A DNA stretch of 64,000 nucleotides, taken from assembly GCA_002401155.1 (NCBI GenBank), contig NVSG01000006.1, forward strand, positions 1 to 64,000, in the 5' to 3' direction. Each line of letters opens with the position of its first letter. Position 1 is the stretch's first letter. The notes below the pieces were generated by a model. It searched no databases. It was not told where the DNA came from and saw only the letters and a program-made list of their open reading frames with translations. Source of the stretch: Hyphomicrobiales bacterium (GTDB lineage: Bacteria; Pseudomonadota; Alphaproteobacteria; Rhizobiales; Rhizobiaceae). Positions 16,873 through 26,701 of this stretch are shown in pieces. The position numbers were made by a program, and so were the translations under genes.

Positions 16873-17301
16873 ATGAGTAATTTCCAACTTGATTCCCGCC
16901 TTACAGCCGATACGTTTTTGGTCGGTAGCTTTGAATTATGTGAAGTGCGGCTGATGGATGATATCCGCTGGCCTTGGCTGGTTTTGGTGCCGAAAGTGGC
17001 CAATTTGGCAGAAATCCACGATGCATCCTCAAGTCAGCAGGAAAAAATAGCTTTTGAGACCGCTCTGGTGGCAGAAGCGCTCAAAAAACATACAAATTGC
17101 GAAAAAATCAATTCCGCCGCCATTGGCAATATCGTCCGCCAATTGCATATTCATGTGATTGCCCGCAATGAGGGCGATGCCAATTGGCCGGGACCCGTCT
17201 GGGGTTTTGGCGAGCGCCAGCCATATGATGGTGGCACGAAAGAAAAACTGATAATTGAATTACAACGGGCGCTGGCTTCCAGCGCTGATTTTACTTTTTA
17301 G
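16873..17301 (+). CDS. HIT-family nucleotide hydrolase/transferase
   Basis: 142 residues. The histidine triad is LHIHVIAR near residues 97-104, with the family WPWLVLVPK segment early on. Unlike most HIT proteins the triad is short (H-x-H-x-x, no third His directly after). Likely acts on AMP-linked or dinucleoside substrates in the cytoplasm. It is followed ten bases later by nudC, so the pair may form a nucleotide-clearing operon. Confidence 0.85.
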   Translation: MSNFQLDSRLTADTFLVGSFELCEVRLMDDIRWPWLVLVPKVANLAEIHDASSSQQEKIAFETALVAEALKKHTNCEKINSAAIGNIVRQLHIHVIARNEGDANWPGPVWGFGERQPYDGGTKEKLIIELQRALASSADFTF

Positions 17302-17310
17302 AGGCATTTT

Positions 17311-18240
17311 ATGGATTTCGATCAGACCCTCCCACCTGAACCAAGCAGCCTTGTGGGTTTTTCCCAGAACCGTCTTATACGCGATGCGGAAAACCGTGAC
17401 GAACAGTCCCTGCCTAATGCTCTGAAAGATCCAAACACACGGCTTTATCTCTATGCCGGCGGCAAGGTTATCACGCGAACCGGCAGCAATTCGGCCTGCC
17501 ATTTCTCGCAAGAAGAAGCGGAAATTTTCAAACCGAAATACGAAAACGCAATCCTGTTGGGTTTCACAGATGACGGCCCGCGCATTGCGGTCGGCGTTGG
17601 CATTGATGCAGATACTTTAGAAGAACCATTTCAGGTCATCGATTTTCGTACCATGCTATATTCCGATGTGGTCAGCGATGAAGATGCATCAGCCATAGGC
17701 CATGGCGGCAGCATTTCCTACTGGAACCGCATGAACCGTTTTTGCGGAAAATGCGGCCACGCCAGCGAAACAAAAATCGGTGGCTATCGTCGCGATTGCC
17801 CCAATTGCGAAAGCAAGATTTTCCCGCGCACTGACCCGGTGGTCATCATGCTGACGGTGAAAGACGATAAATGTCTGCTCGGTCGCTCCCACCACTTCCA
17901 GCCCGGCTGGTTCTCCACACTCGCAGGATTTGTCGAACCCGGAGAAACCATCGAAGCTGCTGTGCGCCGCGAAACATTCGAAGAATCCGGCATCAAAGTC
18001 GGACAGGTGCACTACTTCGCCAGCCAGCCATGGCCCTTCCCCCATTCGTTGATGATCGGGGTACACGCCGAAGCACTCTCCGACGAAATCCACATGGATG
18101 AGAGCGAGTTGGAAGACTGTCGCTGGTTCTCCCGCGAAGAAGTTCACCTGATGCGAACAGACAAACATCCTGACGGCCTGAAATGTCCGCCAAGCAAAGC
18201 CATAGCGTCAAGCATCATCGGAAAATGGGCTGACGGTTAG
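17311..18240 (+). CDS. nudC: NADH pyrophosphatase / RNA deNADding enzyme NudC
   Basis: 309 residues. Zinc site Cys145, Cys148, Cys163, Cys166, then the Nudix box GFVEPGETIEAAVRRETFEE starting at 206. The SQPWPFPHSLMIG motif that sets NudC apart from other Nudix enzymes follows at about 238. NudC splits NADH to NMNH and AMP and removes NAD caps from RNA. An AGAGG site precedes the ATG. It shares an operon with the HIT gene and converges on pheA. Confidence 0.95.
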   Translation: MDFDQTLPPEPSSLVGFSQNRLIRDAENRDEQSLPNALKDPNTRLYLYAGGKVITRTGSNSACHFSQEEAEIFKPKYENAILLGFTDDGPRIAVGVGIDADTLEEPFQVIDFRTMLYSDVVSDEDASAIGHGGSISYWNRMNRFCGKCGHASETKIGGYRRDCPNCESKIFPRTDPVVIMLTVKDDKCLLGRSHHFQPGWFSTLAGFVEPGETIEAAVRRETFEESGIKVGQVHYFASQPWPFPHSLMIGVHAEALSDEIHMDESELEDCRWFSREEVHLMRTDKHPDGLKCPPSKAIASSIIGKWADG

Positions 18241-18243
18241 CGC

Positions 18244-19095
18244 CTAGCGCACTTCCCCTGTCTCGGACATAATATACACGCCCAAAATTTTCAGCTCATC
18301 GCAGAAAAATGCCAACTCTTCCAGAGCGAGCTTAACGTTCGCATCATCGGGATGGCCCACGATATCGGCATAAAACTGCGTTGCAGAAAAACTGCCACCA
18401 ATCTGGTAACTTTCCAGCTTGGTCATGTTCACCCCATTGGTAGCAAACCCGCCCATCGCCTTATAAAGAGCCGCTGGAATATTGCGCACCTGAAACAAAA
18501 ATGTCGTCATGATCGGCCCGCTACCTTGTTCCGCACGAACATCTTCACGCGATAAAATCACAAAACGGGTAGTGTTGTGATCCGCATCTTCCACATTCCG
18601 CTCCAGCGTATCAAGACCATAAATTTCTGCCGCCAGCGAAGGCGCAAGAGCTGCGATATTTTTGTCCCCACTCTCACTCACCAGCTTGGCAGAACCAGCC
18701 GTATCGCCACTAACAACCGCCTTCCAGCCATTTTTCCGAATGATGTTACGGCACTGCCCAAGTGCATGCACATGGCTGTAAACCGTTTGAACATCTTCAA
18801 GCTTCACACCGGGAAGCACCATCAAATCAAAATGGATCGGCAGAAAATATTCGCCAATAATGAATGTACCCGAATTGGGCAAAAGATGATGAATATCGGC
18901 CACGCGCCCGGCAAGCGTGTTCTCGATCGGGATCATCGCCAGATCAACATCACCTTTTGCCAGTGCGTTAAAAACATCTTCAAACGTATCGCAAGGGACG
19001 GCTTCCATATTGGGAAACACATCCGCGCTCGCAATGTCTGAATTGGCACCCTTGGCACCCTGAAATCCAATTTTCCCGGTTCGGTTTTTATCCAT
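18244..19095 (-). CDS. pheA: Prephenate dehydratase
   Basis: Monofunctional enzyme of 283 residues from ATG 19095; a GTG at 19104, directly after the kdsB stop, would add three residues and is an equal candidate. Catalytic domain with IPIENTLAGRV near 58 and the NTTRFVIL (Thr-Arg-Phe) motif near 175. The C-terminal ACT domain has KLESYQIGGSFSATQFYADI, which binds phenylalanine for feedback control. It makes phenylpyruvate from prephenate. It lies directly behind kdsB in a two-gene unit, an order common in this group. Confidence 0.93.
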   Translation of the reverse strand: MDKNRTGKIGFQGAKGANSDIASADVFPNMEAVPCDTFEDVFNALAKGDVDLAMIPIENTLAGRVADIHHLLPNSGTFIIGEYFLPIHFDLMVLPGVKLEDVQTVYSHVHALGQCRNIIRKNGWKAVVSGDTAGSAKLVSESGDKNIAALAPSLAAEIYGLDTLERNVEDADHNTTRFVILSREDVRAEQGSGPIMTTFLFQVRNIPAALYKAMGGFATNGVNMTKLESYQIGGSFSATQFYADIVGHPDDANVKLALEELAFFCDELKILGVYIMSETGEVR

Positions 19096-19104
19096 ATTCT
19101 TCAC

Positions 19105-19836
19105 TCAATCTACAAAAGCCAAACGGGCTTTTTCCAAATCTTCAGGGGTATCTACCCCAAGGGGCACCGCATCCACAAGGGCAACATCAATTCGCATACC
19201 CGCTTCAAGCGCGCGCAATTGTTCCAACTTTTCCCGTATTTCCAGCGACGAAGGCGGCAGGGATACAAATTTCTCCAACGCCGCGCGACGATAGGCATAA
19301 AGCCCGATGTGATGATAAAGAGGACCATCCCCATACGGCGCGCTAGCACGGGTAAAATAAAGCGCCCGCAAACGGTTTTCCCCAATCGGCGTACCAATTA
19401 CTTTCACCACATTGGGGTTGGTGCGCTCCGCCTCACCCGTAATTTCCGTGGCCAATGTCGCGATATCTGCATCTGATTCGCGCAAGGGCGCGAGGCTCTC
19501 GACGATGGTTTTGCCCTCAATGGTCGGCAAATCGCCCTGCACATTGATGATAAATTCAGCATTTCCCTGTGGATCGATTTTTGTCACCGCTTCCCAGATT
19601 CTATCCGAGCCAGACTGATGATCTTCCCGCGTCATCACCGCTTCACCACCATGAGCTTCCACCGCTTGAAGCACTTCAGCACTATCGGTAGCCACCACCG
19701 GACGACCGATACCAGCTGCAAGCGCGCACTCCCAAACCCGTACAATCATCGGCTTTCCGGCAATATCTGCCAGCGGCTTTCCGGGCAAACGGGTTGACGC
19801 CATACGAGCAGGAATTAAAATTAACGGTTCGGACAT
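19105..19836 (-). CDS. kdsB: 3-deoxy-manno-octulosonate cytidylyltransferase (KdsB)
   Basis: 243 residues from the ATG at 19836 ([20 protein letters not shown]); the longer frame to 19926 adds 30 residues that precede the conserved start. The CTP-binding R-x-x-S-x-R-L-P-G-K motif, the INVQGDLP loop and the ATLATEI segment are all present. It activates Kdo to CMP-Kdo for lipid A-core synthesis, so the organism makes Kdo-containing lipopolysaccharide. It is the first gene of the kdsB-pheA pair and diverges from cycM across 195 bases in which I see nothing further. Confidence 0.95.
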   Translation of the reverse strand: MSEPLILIPARMASTRLPGKPLADIAGKPMIVRVWECALAAGIGRPVVATDSAEVLQAVEAHGGEAVMTREDHQSGSDRIWEAVTKIDPQGNAEFIINVQGDLPTIEGKTIVESLAPLRESDADIATLATEITGEAERTNPNVVKVIGTPIGENRLRALYFTRASAPYGDGPLYHHIGLYAYRRAALEKFVSLPPSSLEIREKLEQLRALEAGMRIDVALVDAVPLGVDTPEDLEKARLAFVD

Positions 19837-20031
19837 GAATTTGGTCAGTTTTGGGCTAGATTTGGCGATTAATTTAGGTTTTTCTGCAAATTGTTCGGGC
19901 GGTGTCAAAAAGTCCCACTTGTACAAGGCTTACAGGCGTAGTATCGCACTGGCAATGAGAATAGTCACTACGGCAACACATGCTTTGGCCGATATCAGCC
20001 AAAAGACAAATGCCAATTAAGGAGCGCCATT

Positions 20032-20586
20032 ATGGATGCCTTTGAATTCAACAAATTTGCCATGGCTGGATTGGCTGCCGTTTTCGTATTGATGGGCCTT
20101 TCCATCGTCACCGAAAGCCTGTTTCACATGGAAATACCTGAAAAACCGGGCTACATGATTGCAGTAGCAGAAGGCACCGGTGGCCACGAAACTGCAGCCG
20201 TAGATACTGGCCCGGCTTACGAGCCTATCCTGACCCTGCTTGCCAGCGCCGATGTGGATGCCGGCAAAAAGGTCGCCAAAAAATGCGCCGCCTGCCATGA
20301 TTTCGCTGTTGCAGGCAAAACCAGAGTTGGTCCGCCTCTTTACGGTATTGTTAATCGCGCTATGGGCTCTGCCGATGGGTTTGGTTATTCATCAGCTATG
20401 AAAGCTGCATCCGATGGAAAAAGCTGGGACTATGAGACCCTCAACGGCTTCTTGTGGAAACCAAAGAAATTCATGAAAGGCACCGCCATGGGCTTTGCCG
20501 GTCTGAAAAAAGTAGCAGACCGCGCCAATGTCATTGCCTATCTGCGCAGCCTGGCCGAAACACCGGCAGCATTCCCCGCCGAATAA
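20032..20586 (+). CDS. cycM: Membrane-anchored cytochrome c (CycM / c552 type)
   Basis: 184 residues. One uncleaved N-terminal membrane segment (about 9-28), a short linker, then a class I cytochrome c with CAACH near residue 86 and the axial Met in KGTAMGFAG near 157. It carries electrons between the bc1 complex and an aa3-type oxidase in rhizobia. A GGAG site precedes the ATG. Monocistronic, with a terminator behind it. Confidence 0.92.
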   Translation: MDAFEFNKFAMAGLAAVFVLMGLSIVTESLFHMEIPEKPGYMIAVAEGTGGHETAAVDTGPAYEPILTLLASADVDAGKKVAKKCAACHDFAVAGKTRVGPPLYGIVNRAMGSADGFGYSSAMKAASDGKSWDYETLNGFLWKPKKFMKGTAMGFAGLKKVADRANVIAYLRSLAETPAAFPAE

Positions 20587-20612
20587 GGCAACAATCATTA
20601 AGCTTATTTAAT

Positions 20613-20642
20613 CAGGCCGGACATTGTTCCGGCCTTTTTTAT
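20613..20642 (+). terminator. Rho-independent terminator after cycM
   Basis: AGGCCGGA / TCCGGCCT stem with a short loop and a six-T run. Confidence 0.88.
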
Positions 20643-20682
20643 TGCGTAGAGTTGCGACTGATTACAGCTTGAGGAATATAAT

Positions 20683-22530
20683 TTGTCATTCTTAAAATCC
20701 GCACCGCTCCTGTTCGCTCTCCTATTCGTCGCACCAGCCTTGGCCGACGAAACCAAATGGCGTCACGGAGATACACTTTTTGGAGAACTAAAGCACGGCG
20801 CAGATTTCACCCATTACCCTCATGCTAATCCCGACGCTCCAAGAGGCGGGCACCTGAAACGAGCATCCTTCGGCGGATTTGATTCATTCAACCCCTTCGT
20901 CGTTCGCGGCAGAACCCCAAGCGGCCTGAGCTATTTTGGCGGATTGCTCTATGATGGTTTGTTCGAACAATCCCTCGACCAACCAAGCGCTGCCTACGGT
21001 CTGGTAGCGGACAAATTCCGCAAAGCCGACGATTCATCATGGGCCGTTTATCACATCAACGAAAAAGCACGCTGGCACGATGGCAAACCCATCACGCCGG
21101 AAGATGTTATCTGGTCGATGGAAGCAATGCGCACCAATTACCCGCTCTGGAAAGACTATTTCAAAAACGTGAAATCCGTCGAAAGCACCGGCAATAATGA
21201 AGTCACTTTCACCTTTACTCAGAAAGGAAACCGCGAACTGCCCCACATCATCGGTGACCTCCCAATTCTACCAAAACACTGGTGGGAAGGCGTTGACGCC
21301 GATGGCAACAAACGCGATATTTCCAAACCAACCACCGAGCCGCCACTAGGTTCCGGCCCCTATAGAATCGGCAAATATGATTTGGGTAAATACATCACTT
21401 GGGACCGAGTTAAAGATTACTGGGCCAAAGACATACCTGTGCGCAAAGGGCGCTACAATTACGACAGCATCCGCTACACCTATTTCCTCGACGAAAGCGC
21501 CATGTGGGAAGCCTTCAAAAAAGGTGGCCTCTCCGATTATAAAGTCGAAGGCCGCGAAAACCGCTGGAAAAAAGAATACGACTTCCCAGCCGTAAAACGT
21601 GGCGATGTCATCACCCAAACTTTCAGAACCACAAGAAGCCAGCTTTATACGGGCTTTTATTTCAACACCAGAAAAGACAAATTCAAAAACCCGAAAGTGC
21701 GGGAAGCCATCACGTTGATGTTTGATTTTGAAACCCTGAACAAGAATTTGTTCTTCAACCTCTATAAACGCACAGATAGTTTTTTCGAGGGTGGCGAACT
21801 GGAATCAAGCACTGTACCCAATGGCCGTGAGTTAGAAATTCTGGAAGCCTATCACGATCAATTGCCGGCAGATCTTTTCACCAAGCCCTTCACTTTGCCG
21901 GATTACACCAAGCGTTCCTCAACCCGAAAATACCAACGCCGAGCCATCAAACTTCTGAAAGAAGCAAGCCTTAAATTCAACGACAAGCGCCAGCTCACAA
22001 CTGCCAATGGCAAACCTTTCACCATCGAGTTCATCACCGCCGATCCCAATGCCGAACGCAAAACCAACGCCTTCATCGAAAGCCTGAAGCGCATCGGCAT
22101 CACTGCATCCCTGCGTATCCTCGATACGTCCCAATATAAAAACCGGCTCGACAATTTCGATTTCGACATCACCTCTACCCTCACCGCCCAATCCCTTTCA
22201 CCTGGAAATGAGCAGCGCGAATATTGGTCCAGCGCAGCGGCCGATCGCCCGGGCACCCGAAATTTCTCCGGTATCAAAGAGCCGATGATTGACGAATTGG
22301 TAGAAAAAATTATCCTTGCCCCGGACCGGCAAGAATTGCTCCATCTAACCCACGCCCTCGATCGCATCCTCAAATGGCGTTATTACGCCATCCCTCAATG
22401 GCACAATCCGGAAATTTGGTTCGCCAAATGGAAACATATTCAAGTCCCAGAGCCCCAACCCGGCTATTCCGGCATCGATAGCCTGTCCTTCTGGATAGAT
22501 ACAAAAATCGAGGCAGAACTGCGCAAGTAA
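20683..22530 (+). CDS. yejA: Peptide ABC transporter substrate-binding protein (YejA-like)
   Basis: 615 residues starting at TTG 20683, supported by GAGGA eight bases upstream. Signal peptide of about 20 residues ends at ALAD. Family SBP_bac_5 with the YejA-type opening HGDTLFGELKHGADFTHYPH and a GSGPYRIGKYDLGKYITWDR core; it binds peptides or microcin-C-like compounds in the periplasm. The permeases yejB and yejE and the ATPase yejF follow on the same strand, but after two unrelated membrane genes. The ligand range is inferred from family only. Confidence 0.9.
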   Translation: MSFLKSAPLLFALLFVAPALADETKWRHGDTLFGELKHGADFTHYPHANPDAPRGGHLKRASFGGFDSFNPFVVRGRTPSGLSYFGGLLYDGLFEQSLDQPSAAYGLVADKFRKADDSSWAVYHINEKARWHDGKPITPEDVIWSMEAMRTNYPLWKDYFKNVKSVESTGNNEVTFTFTQKGNRELPHIIGDLPILPKHWWEGVDADGNKRDISKPTTEPPLGSGPYRIGKYDLGKYITWDRVKDYWAKDIPVRKGRYNYDSIRYTYFLDESAMWEAFKKGGLSDYKVEGRENRWKKEYDFPAVKRGDVITQTFRTTRSQLYTGFYFNTRKDKFKNPKVREAITLMFDFETLNKNLFFNLYKRTDSFFEGGELESSTVPNGRELEILEAYHDQLPADLFTKPFTLPDYTKRSSTRKYQRRAIKLLKEASLKFNDKRQLTTANGKPFTIEFITADPNAERKTNAFIESLKRIGITASLRILDTSQYKNRLDNFDFDITSTLTAQSLSPGNEQREYWSSAAADRPGTRNFSGIKEPMIDELVEKIILAPDRQELLHLTHALDRILKWRYYAIPQWHNPEIWFAKWKHIQVPEPQPGYSGIDSLSFWIDTKIEAELRK

Positions 22531-22534
22531 TCCA

Positions 22535-23845
22535 ATGAATAGTCCGGTCATAAAGGTTCTGGTTTTGGGCGGGTACGGCCTCATCGGTCGTGCCGTCATC
22601 ACAGAATTATCGAGACAGAATTTTATTGTAACAGGTATGGGCCGCACGGCAGAAAAAGGACGCAAGGTACTGCCGCAAATCAAATGGGTTGGTCGCGATT
22701 TACATAAGCTCCGCACACCCGGTGCATGGTCTGAATTTCTCCAGGATATCGACGCGGTGGTCAATGCTTCCGGCGCATTACAAACCGGCCTGAAAGATAA
22801 CCTGCAAGCCATCCAGAGCGAAGCCATTCGCGCTTTGATCAGAGCCTGCGAACAAGCCAGCATAAAGCACTACACCCAAATTTCAGCGTCCGGCGCATCA
22901 CCCGAACACCCGAGTGAATTCCTGCGAACAAAAGGCGAAGCAGATAGTTCCTTGCGCAAAAGCACGCTCAGTTGGACCATTCTAAAACCCGGCCTTGTTA
23001 TCTCCAGTGACGCCTATGGTGGCACCATGTTATTGCGAGCACTAGCAGCCTTCCCAATCATTCAACCGGTCATCCTACCAGATGCAAAAATTCAAACCGT
23101 GGCCGTTGAAGATGTGGCGATAGCGGTTGCTCTATCCCTGAAAGATCCACACCTTTCAGCCAAAGATTTCGAACTCGTCGAACAATCCAGCCAGACACTC
23201 CAATCAGTTCTATTGCAATTTCGCCAATGGTTGGGGTTTCCAGCTCCCACCTTTGTACTGCCAATCCCCCGTTTCATCGGCATCATCACCGCAAAAATCG
23301 CTGATGTCACTGGCTGGTTCGGTTGGCGTTCTCCTTTGCGCACAACCGCCGTAAAAATGCTGGCGCAAGATGTAACTGGTAATCCCACAGCCTGGGAAAA
23401 AGCCGCGGGCAAAAAACTAAATTCCCTAAAACAAACCCTCGCCAATCTTCCTTCCACCAGTCAGGAGCGACTATTCTCGCGACTGCAATTGCTCTTCCCA
23501 TTCATTGTCGTCACCCTTGCTTTGTTCTGGATGACATCCGGCATCATCGGCTTCGTACAATATGAAGCCGCTGCATGGCTTGTTATGCCGACACTGGGGA
23601 AATCCGGCGCAGTACTTTCCGTGCTCGCAGGCTCGACAATCGATTGCCTGATCGGGTTATTGATGATTTTCCGGCGCACCTTCCACGCCGGATGCCTCAT
23701 CGCGATTGCCGTTTCCATCGGATATCTGGCCCTAGGAACAATATTCACACCTGAATTCTGGCTCGACCCACTCGGCCCCTTGGTCAAAATATTTCCTGGA
23801 ATTCTCCTAGCAATGGTAGGCGCAACCATGGCGAACGAACGATAA
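22535..23845 (+). CDS. NAD(P)-binding epimerase-like protein with C-terminal DoxX-like membrane domain
   Basis: 436 residues. The N-terminal half is an atypical SDR (Rossmann loop GGYGLIGRAV near 10-20). The C-terminal ~120 residues have four hydrophobic segments resembling DoxX-like (DoxX_3) domains. Such fusions are annotated as SDR oxidoreductases with a DoxX-like domain; the reaction is unknown. It starts four bases after yejA and overlaps the next gene by one base, so it is embedded in the transporter operon. Confidence 0.75.
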   Translation: MNSPVIKVLVLGGYGLIGRAVITELSRQNFIVTGMGRTAEKGRKVLPQIKWVGRDLHKLRTPGAWSEFLQDIDAVVNASGALQTGLKDNLQAIQSEAIRALIRACEQASIKHYTQISASGASPEHPSEFLRTKGEADSSLRKSTLSWTILKPGLVISSDAYGGTMLLRALAAFPIIQPVILPDAKIQTVAVEDVAIAVALSLKDPHLSAKDFELVEQSSQTLQSVLLQFRQWLGFPAPTFVLPIPRFIGIITAKIADVTGWFGWRSPLRTTAVKMLAQDVTGNPTAWEKAAGKKLNSLKQTLANLPSTSQERLFSRLQLLFPFIVVTLALFWMTSGIIGFVQYEAAAWLVMPTLGKSGAVLSVLAGSTIDCLIGLLMIFRRTFHAGCLIAIAVSIGYLALGTIFTPEFWLDPLGPLVKIFPGILLAMVGATMANER

Positions 23846-24315
23846 TGGAACTGGTGCTGATATTAAGATGGGTTCACATCATCGGCGCCACCGTCCTGCT
23901 TGGAACCGGTGCCAGCATCGCCTTTTTCATGCTGGTCGCGCACCGAACCAAAGACGCAAAAATCATTGCTCACGTGGCAGGCACAGTGGTAATTGCCGAT
24001 ATGGTTTTCACCGCAACCGCCGTCATTCTCCAGCCAATTTCCGGCGCATGGTTGGCAGTAGAAACCGGGTGGAAACTAAGCGAAGGCTGGATACTGGCAT
24101 CATTGGCGCTGTACGTTTTCATCGGAGTTTTCTGGCTACCTGTAGTCTGGATACAATTAAAAATGCGCAATCTCGCCCGCGAAGCCGACCAAAACAACCA
24201 AGAATTACCCCGACAATATTTCCGCCTCTTTCGCATCTGGTTCACCTGCGGTTTTCCGGCATTCTTCGCCGTCATGGCAATCCTGTGGTTGATGATCGCA
24301 AGGCCATTGTTCTGA
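23845..24315 (+). CDS. Predicted integral membrane protein (DUF2269 type)
   Basis: 156 residues, four hydrophobic helices, opening LRWVHIIGATVLLGTGASIA, the His-containing start typical of DUF2269. Its ATG shares one base with the previous stop, so it is translated together with the SDR/DoxX gene. This partner pair is seen together elsewhere and may form one membrane redox unit; function unknown. Confidence 0.75.
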   Translation: MELVLILRWVHIIGATVLLGTGASIAFFMLVAHRTKDAKIIAHVAGTVVIADMVFTATAVILQPISGAWLAVETGWKLSEGWILASLALYVFIGVFWLPVVWIQLKMRNLAREADQNNQELPRQYFRLFRIWFTCGFPAFFAVMAILWLMIARPLF

Positions 24316-24467
24316 TTTTCTATCTAACAAAATCGTAACCACCAAGCCCTTGTCTTGCCACATCGCACGGGCTAATCCTGTGACTTGGTAAGTGATAAAA
24401 ACGAATCACTTGAAACCCCTTCATGGCAACAATCGTGCCATGGGATTTACGGAGAAGTTTCCAGTAC

Positions 24468-25571
24468 ATGGGCGCCTATATCCTGCGACGATTATTGTTG
24501 ATGATTCCCACAATTTTGGGAATTCTTGCCATTTCTTTCGCAGTGATCCAGTTCGCGCCCGGTGGCCCGGTAGAACGCGTCCTCGCAGAACTAAGCGGAC
24601 AAGCAGGCTCAGCCACCGACCGCATCACCGGTGGCGGCGATAGCCTCGGCCAAGATCAGGGCCTTGATGGCGGCGGTGGTGAAGCTTCGAAATATCGCGG
24701 CGCGCAGGGGCTAGACCCCGAATTCATCGCAAAACTTGAAAAACAATTCGGCTTCGATAAGCCACCCCTAGAACGCTTCGGTCTGATGGTATGGAATTTC
24801 GTCCGTTTCGACTTCGGAGAAAGCTATTTTCGCGATGTGGCGGTCATAGATCTGATCATAGAAAAACTCCCCGTATCCATATCGCTAGGCCTGTGGATCA
24901 CACTCATTTCCTACGGCATATCCATTCCCCTCGGCATCAAAAAAGCGGTAAGCGACGGCTCCACTTTCGACATTTGGACCAGCGGCGTCATAATAATAGC
25001 CTATGCAATTCCGGGGTTTTTGTTCGCCATTTTGCTGATGGTATTATTCGCTGGCGGCTCGTTTTACGATATATTCCCATTGCGTGGACTCACCTCTGAA
25101 AATTTTGACGACCTTTCCATATTCGGAAAAATCACCGACTATTTCTGGCACTTGGCGCTGCCCTTAACAGCAATGGCGCTAGCGGCATTTGCCACCACAA
25201 CCCTCCTTACCAAAAACTCATTCCTCGATGAAATCCGAAAACAATACGTTCAGACAGCAAGAGCCAAAGGCCTCACCGAACGCCAAGTGCTTTACGGCCA
25301 TGTATTCAGAAACGCGATGCTAATCATCATCGCGGGCTTTCCTGCCGCATTTATTTCATCGTTCTTCACAGGCTCGCTATTGATCGAAACTATCTTCGCC
25401 CTCGACGGATTGGGTTTGCTTGGTTTTGAAAGCATTATCGGGCGCGACTATCCGGTAGTGTTTGGCAATTTGTTCATCATGTCCCTGCTCGGTTTGGTCG
25501 TGACACTGATTTCTGATTTGACCTACACGCTGATCGATCCCCGCATCGATTTTGAATCGCGAGAGGTCTGA
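24468..25571 (+). CDS. yejB: Peptide ABC transporter permease (YejB)
   Basis: 367 residues from ATG 24468, backed by GGAGAAG eleven bases upstream; the frame opens earlier at 24423 without a ribosome site. Six membrane segments with a long periplasmic insertion after the first, as in YejB. The cytoplasmic EAA loop is VQTARAKGLTERQVLYGHVF, which docks on the ATPase. About 150 bases separate it from the DUF2269 gene, with a possible TTGTCT promoter element near 24350. It overlaps yejE by one base. Confidence 0.93.
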   Translation: MGAYILRRLLLMIPTILGILAISFAVIQFAPGGPVERVLAELSGQAGSATDRITGGGDSLGQDQGLDGGGGEASKYRGAQGLDPEFIAKLEKQFGFDKPPLERFGLMVWNFVRFDFGESYFRDVAVIDLIIEKLPVSISLGLWITLISYGISIPLGIKKAVSDGSTFDIWTSGVIIIAYAIPGFLFAILLMVLFAGGSFYDIFPLRGLTSENFDDLSIFGKITDYFWHLALPLTAMALAAFATTTLLTKNSFLDEIRKQYVQTARAKGLTERQVLYGHVFRNAMLIIIAGFPAAFISSFFTGSLLIETIFALDGLGLLGFESIIGRDYPVVFGNLFIMSLLGLVVTLISDLTYTLIDPRIDFESREV

Positions 25572-26701
25572 TGCAAAGCACTTTCGAAAACCGCGGTTGG
25601 CTTTCACCGCTAAACCAGCGTCGCTGGTCAAACTTCAAAAAGAACCGTCGCGGCTACTGGTCTCTGTGGATTTTCCTCGTCCTCTTCACTTTGACATTGT
25701 GCGCAGAATTTCTGGCCAATGACCGCCCGATCATCCTCTCCTTCAAGGGAGAAATTTACGCACCGGTATTTTTCGAATACTCAGAACTTGAGTTCTTAAG
25801 TGAAGAAGATGGCATTGATATCAATGCAGATTTTAAACTACCAATTTTTATGGATGCTATCAGCGAGCATGGATGGGCTATTTGGCCGCCCATACGCTAC
25901 TCCTATCGCACGGTAAACAATGAAATTCCGGAACCTGCTCCCACAAAACCAAGCTGGCTCTATGATAAAGAAACTCTCTGCACCAGCTATGATGAGGGCA
26001 GCGAAGACGCTGGCTGCACTATTGGCAATTGGAACTGGCTCGGCACGGACGATCAGGGCCGTGACGTGCTGGCACGGGTCATATACGGCTTCCGCATCTC
26101 TGTCCTGTTCGGCCTGATCCTCACAGCAGCATCCGCTGTAGTGGGCGTAACTTCCGGCGCGATACAAGGCTATTTCGGCGGCTGGGTAGATTTGATTTTC
26201 CAACGCTTCATCGAAATTTGGTCTTCGGTTCCGGTGCTTTATCTGTTGCTAATCATTGCCGCTGTGCTGCCTCCCGGCTTCTGGATTCTGCTCGGCATCA
26301 TGCTGTTATTTTCATGGGTGAGCTTCGTTGGTGTGGTACGGGCCGAGTTCCTGCGCGCCCGAAATTTCGAATACGTCAACGCCGCACGGGCGCTAGGTGT
26401 CGGCAATGCGACGATCATCTATCGCCATCTTTTGCCTAATGCCATGGTCGCAACCCTGACTTTCTTGCCCTTCATTCTGAACGGCTCGATCACCACATTA
26501 ACCTCGCTTGATTTCCTCGGCTTCGGCCTTCCACCGGGTTCGGCATCGCTGGGCGAAATGTTGCAACAGGGCAAGAAAAACCTGCAAGCACCATGGCTTG
26601 GCTTCTCGGCATTCTTTGTAATTTCCACCATGCTTTCCTTGCTGATTTTCGTCGGCGAAGCCACAAGGGATGCGTTTGATCCACGCAAGACATTTAGCTG
26701 A
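25571..26701 (+). CDS. yejE: Peptide ABC transporter permease (YejE)
   Basis: 376 residues, coupled to yejB and yejF by one-base overlaps at both ends. First membrane helix near 30, a large periplasmic segment (about 50-165), then five helices. EAA loop VNAARALGVGNATIIYRHLL near 265-284. It forms the heteromeric channel with YejB. Confidence 0.93.
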   Translation: MQSTFENRGWLSPLNQRRWSNFKKNRRGYWSLWIFLVLFTLTLCAEFLANDRPIILSFKGEIYAPVFFEYSELEFLSEEDGIDINADFKLPIFMDAISEHGWAIWPPIRYSYRTVNNEIPEPAPTKPSWLYDKETLCTSYDEGSEDAGCTIGNWNWLGTDDQGRDVLARVIYGFRISVLFGLILTAASAVVGVTSGAIQGYFGGWVDLIFQRFIEIWSSVPVLYLLLIIAAVLPPGFWILLGIMLLFSWVSFVGVVRAEFLRARNFEYVNAARALGVGNATIIYRHLLPNAMVATLTFLPFILNGSITTLTSLDFLGFGLPPGSASLGEMLQQGKKNLQAPWLGFSAFFVISTMLSLLIFVGEATRDAFDPRKTFS

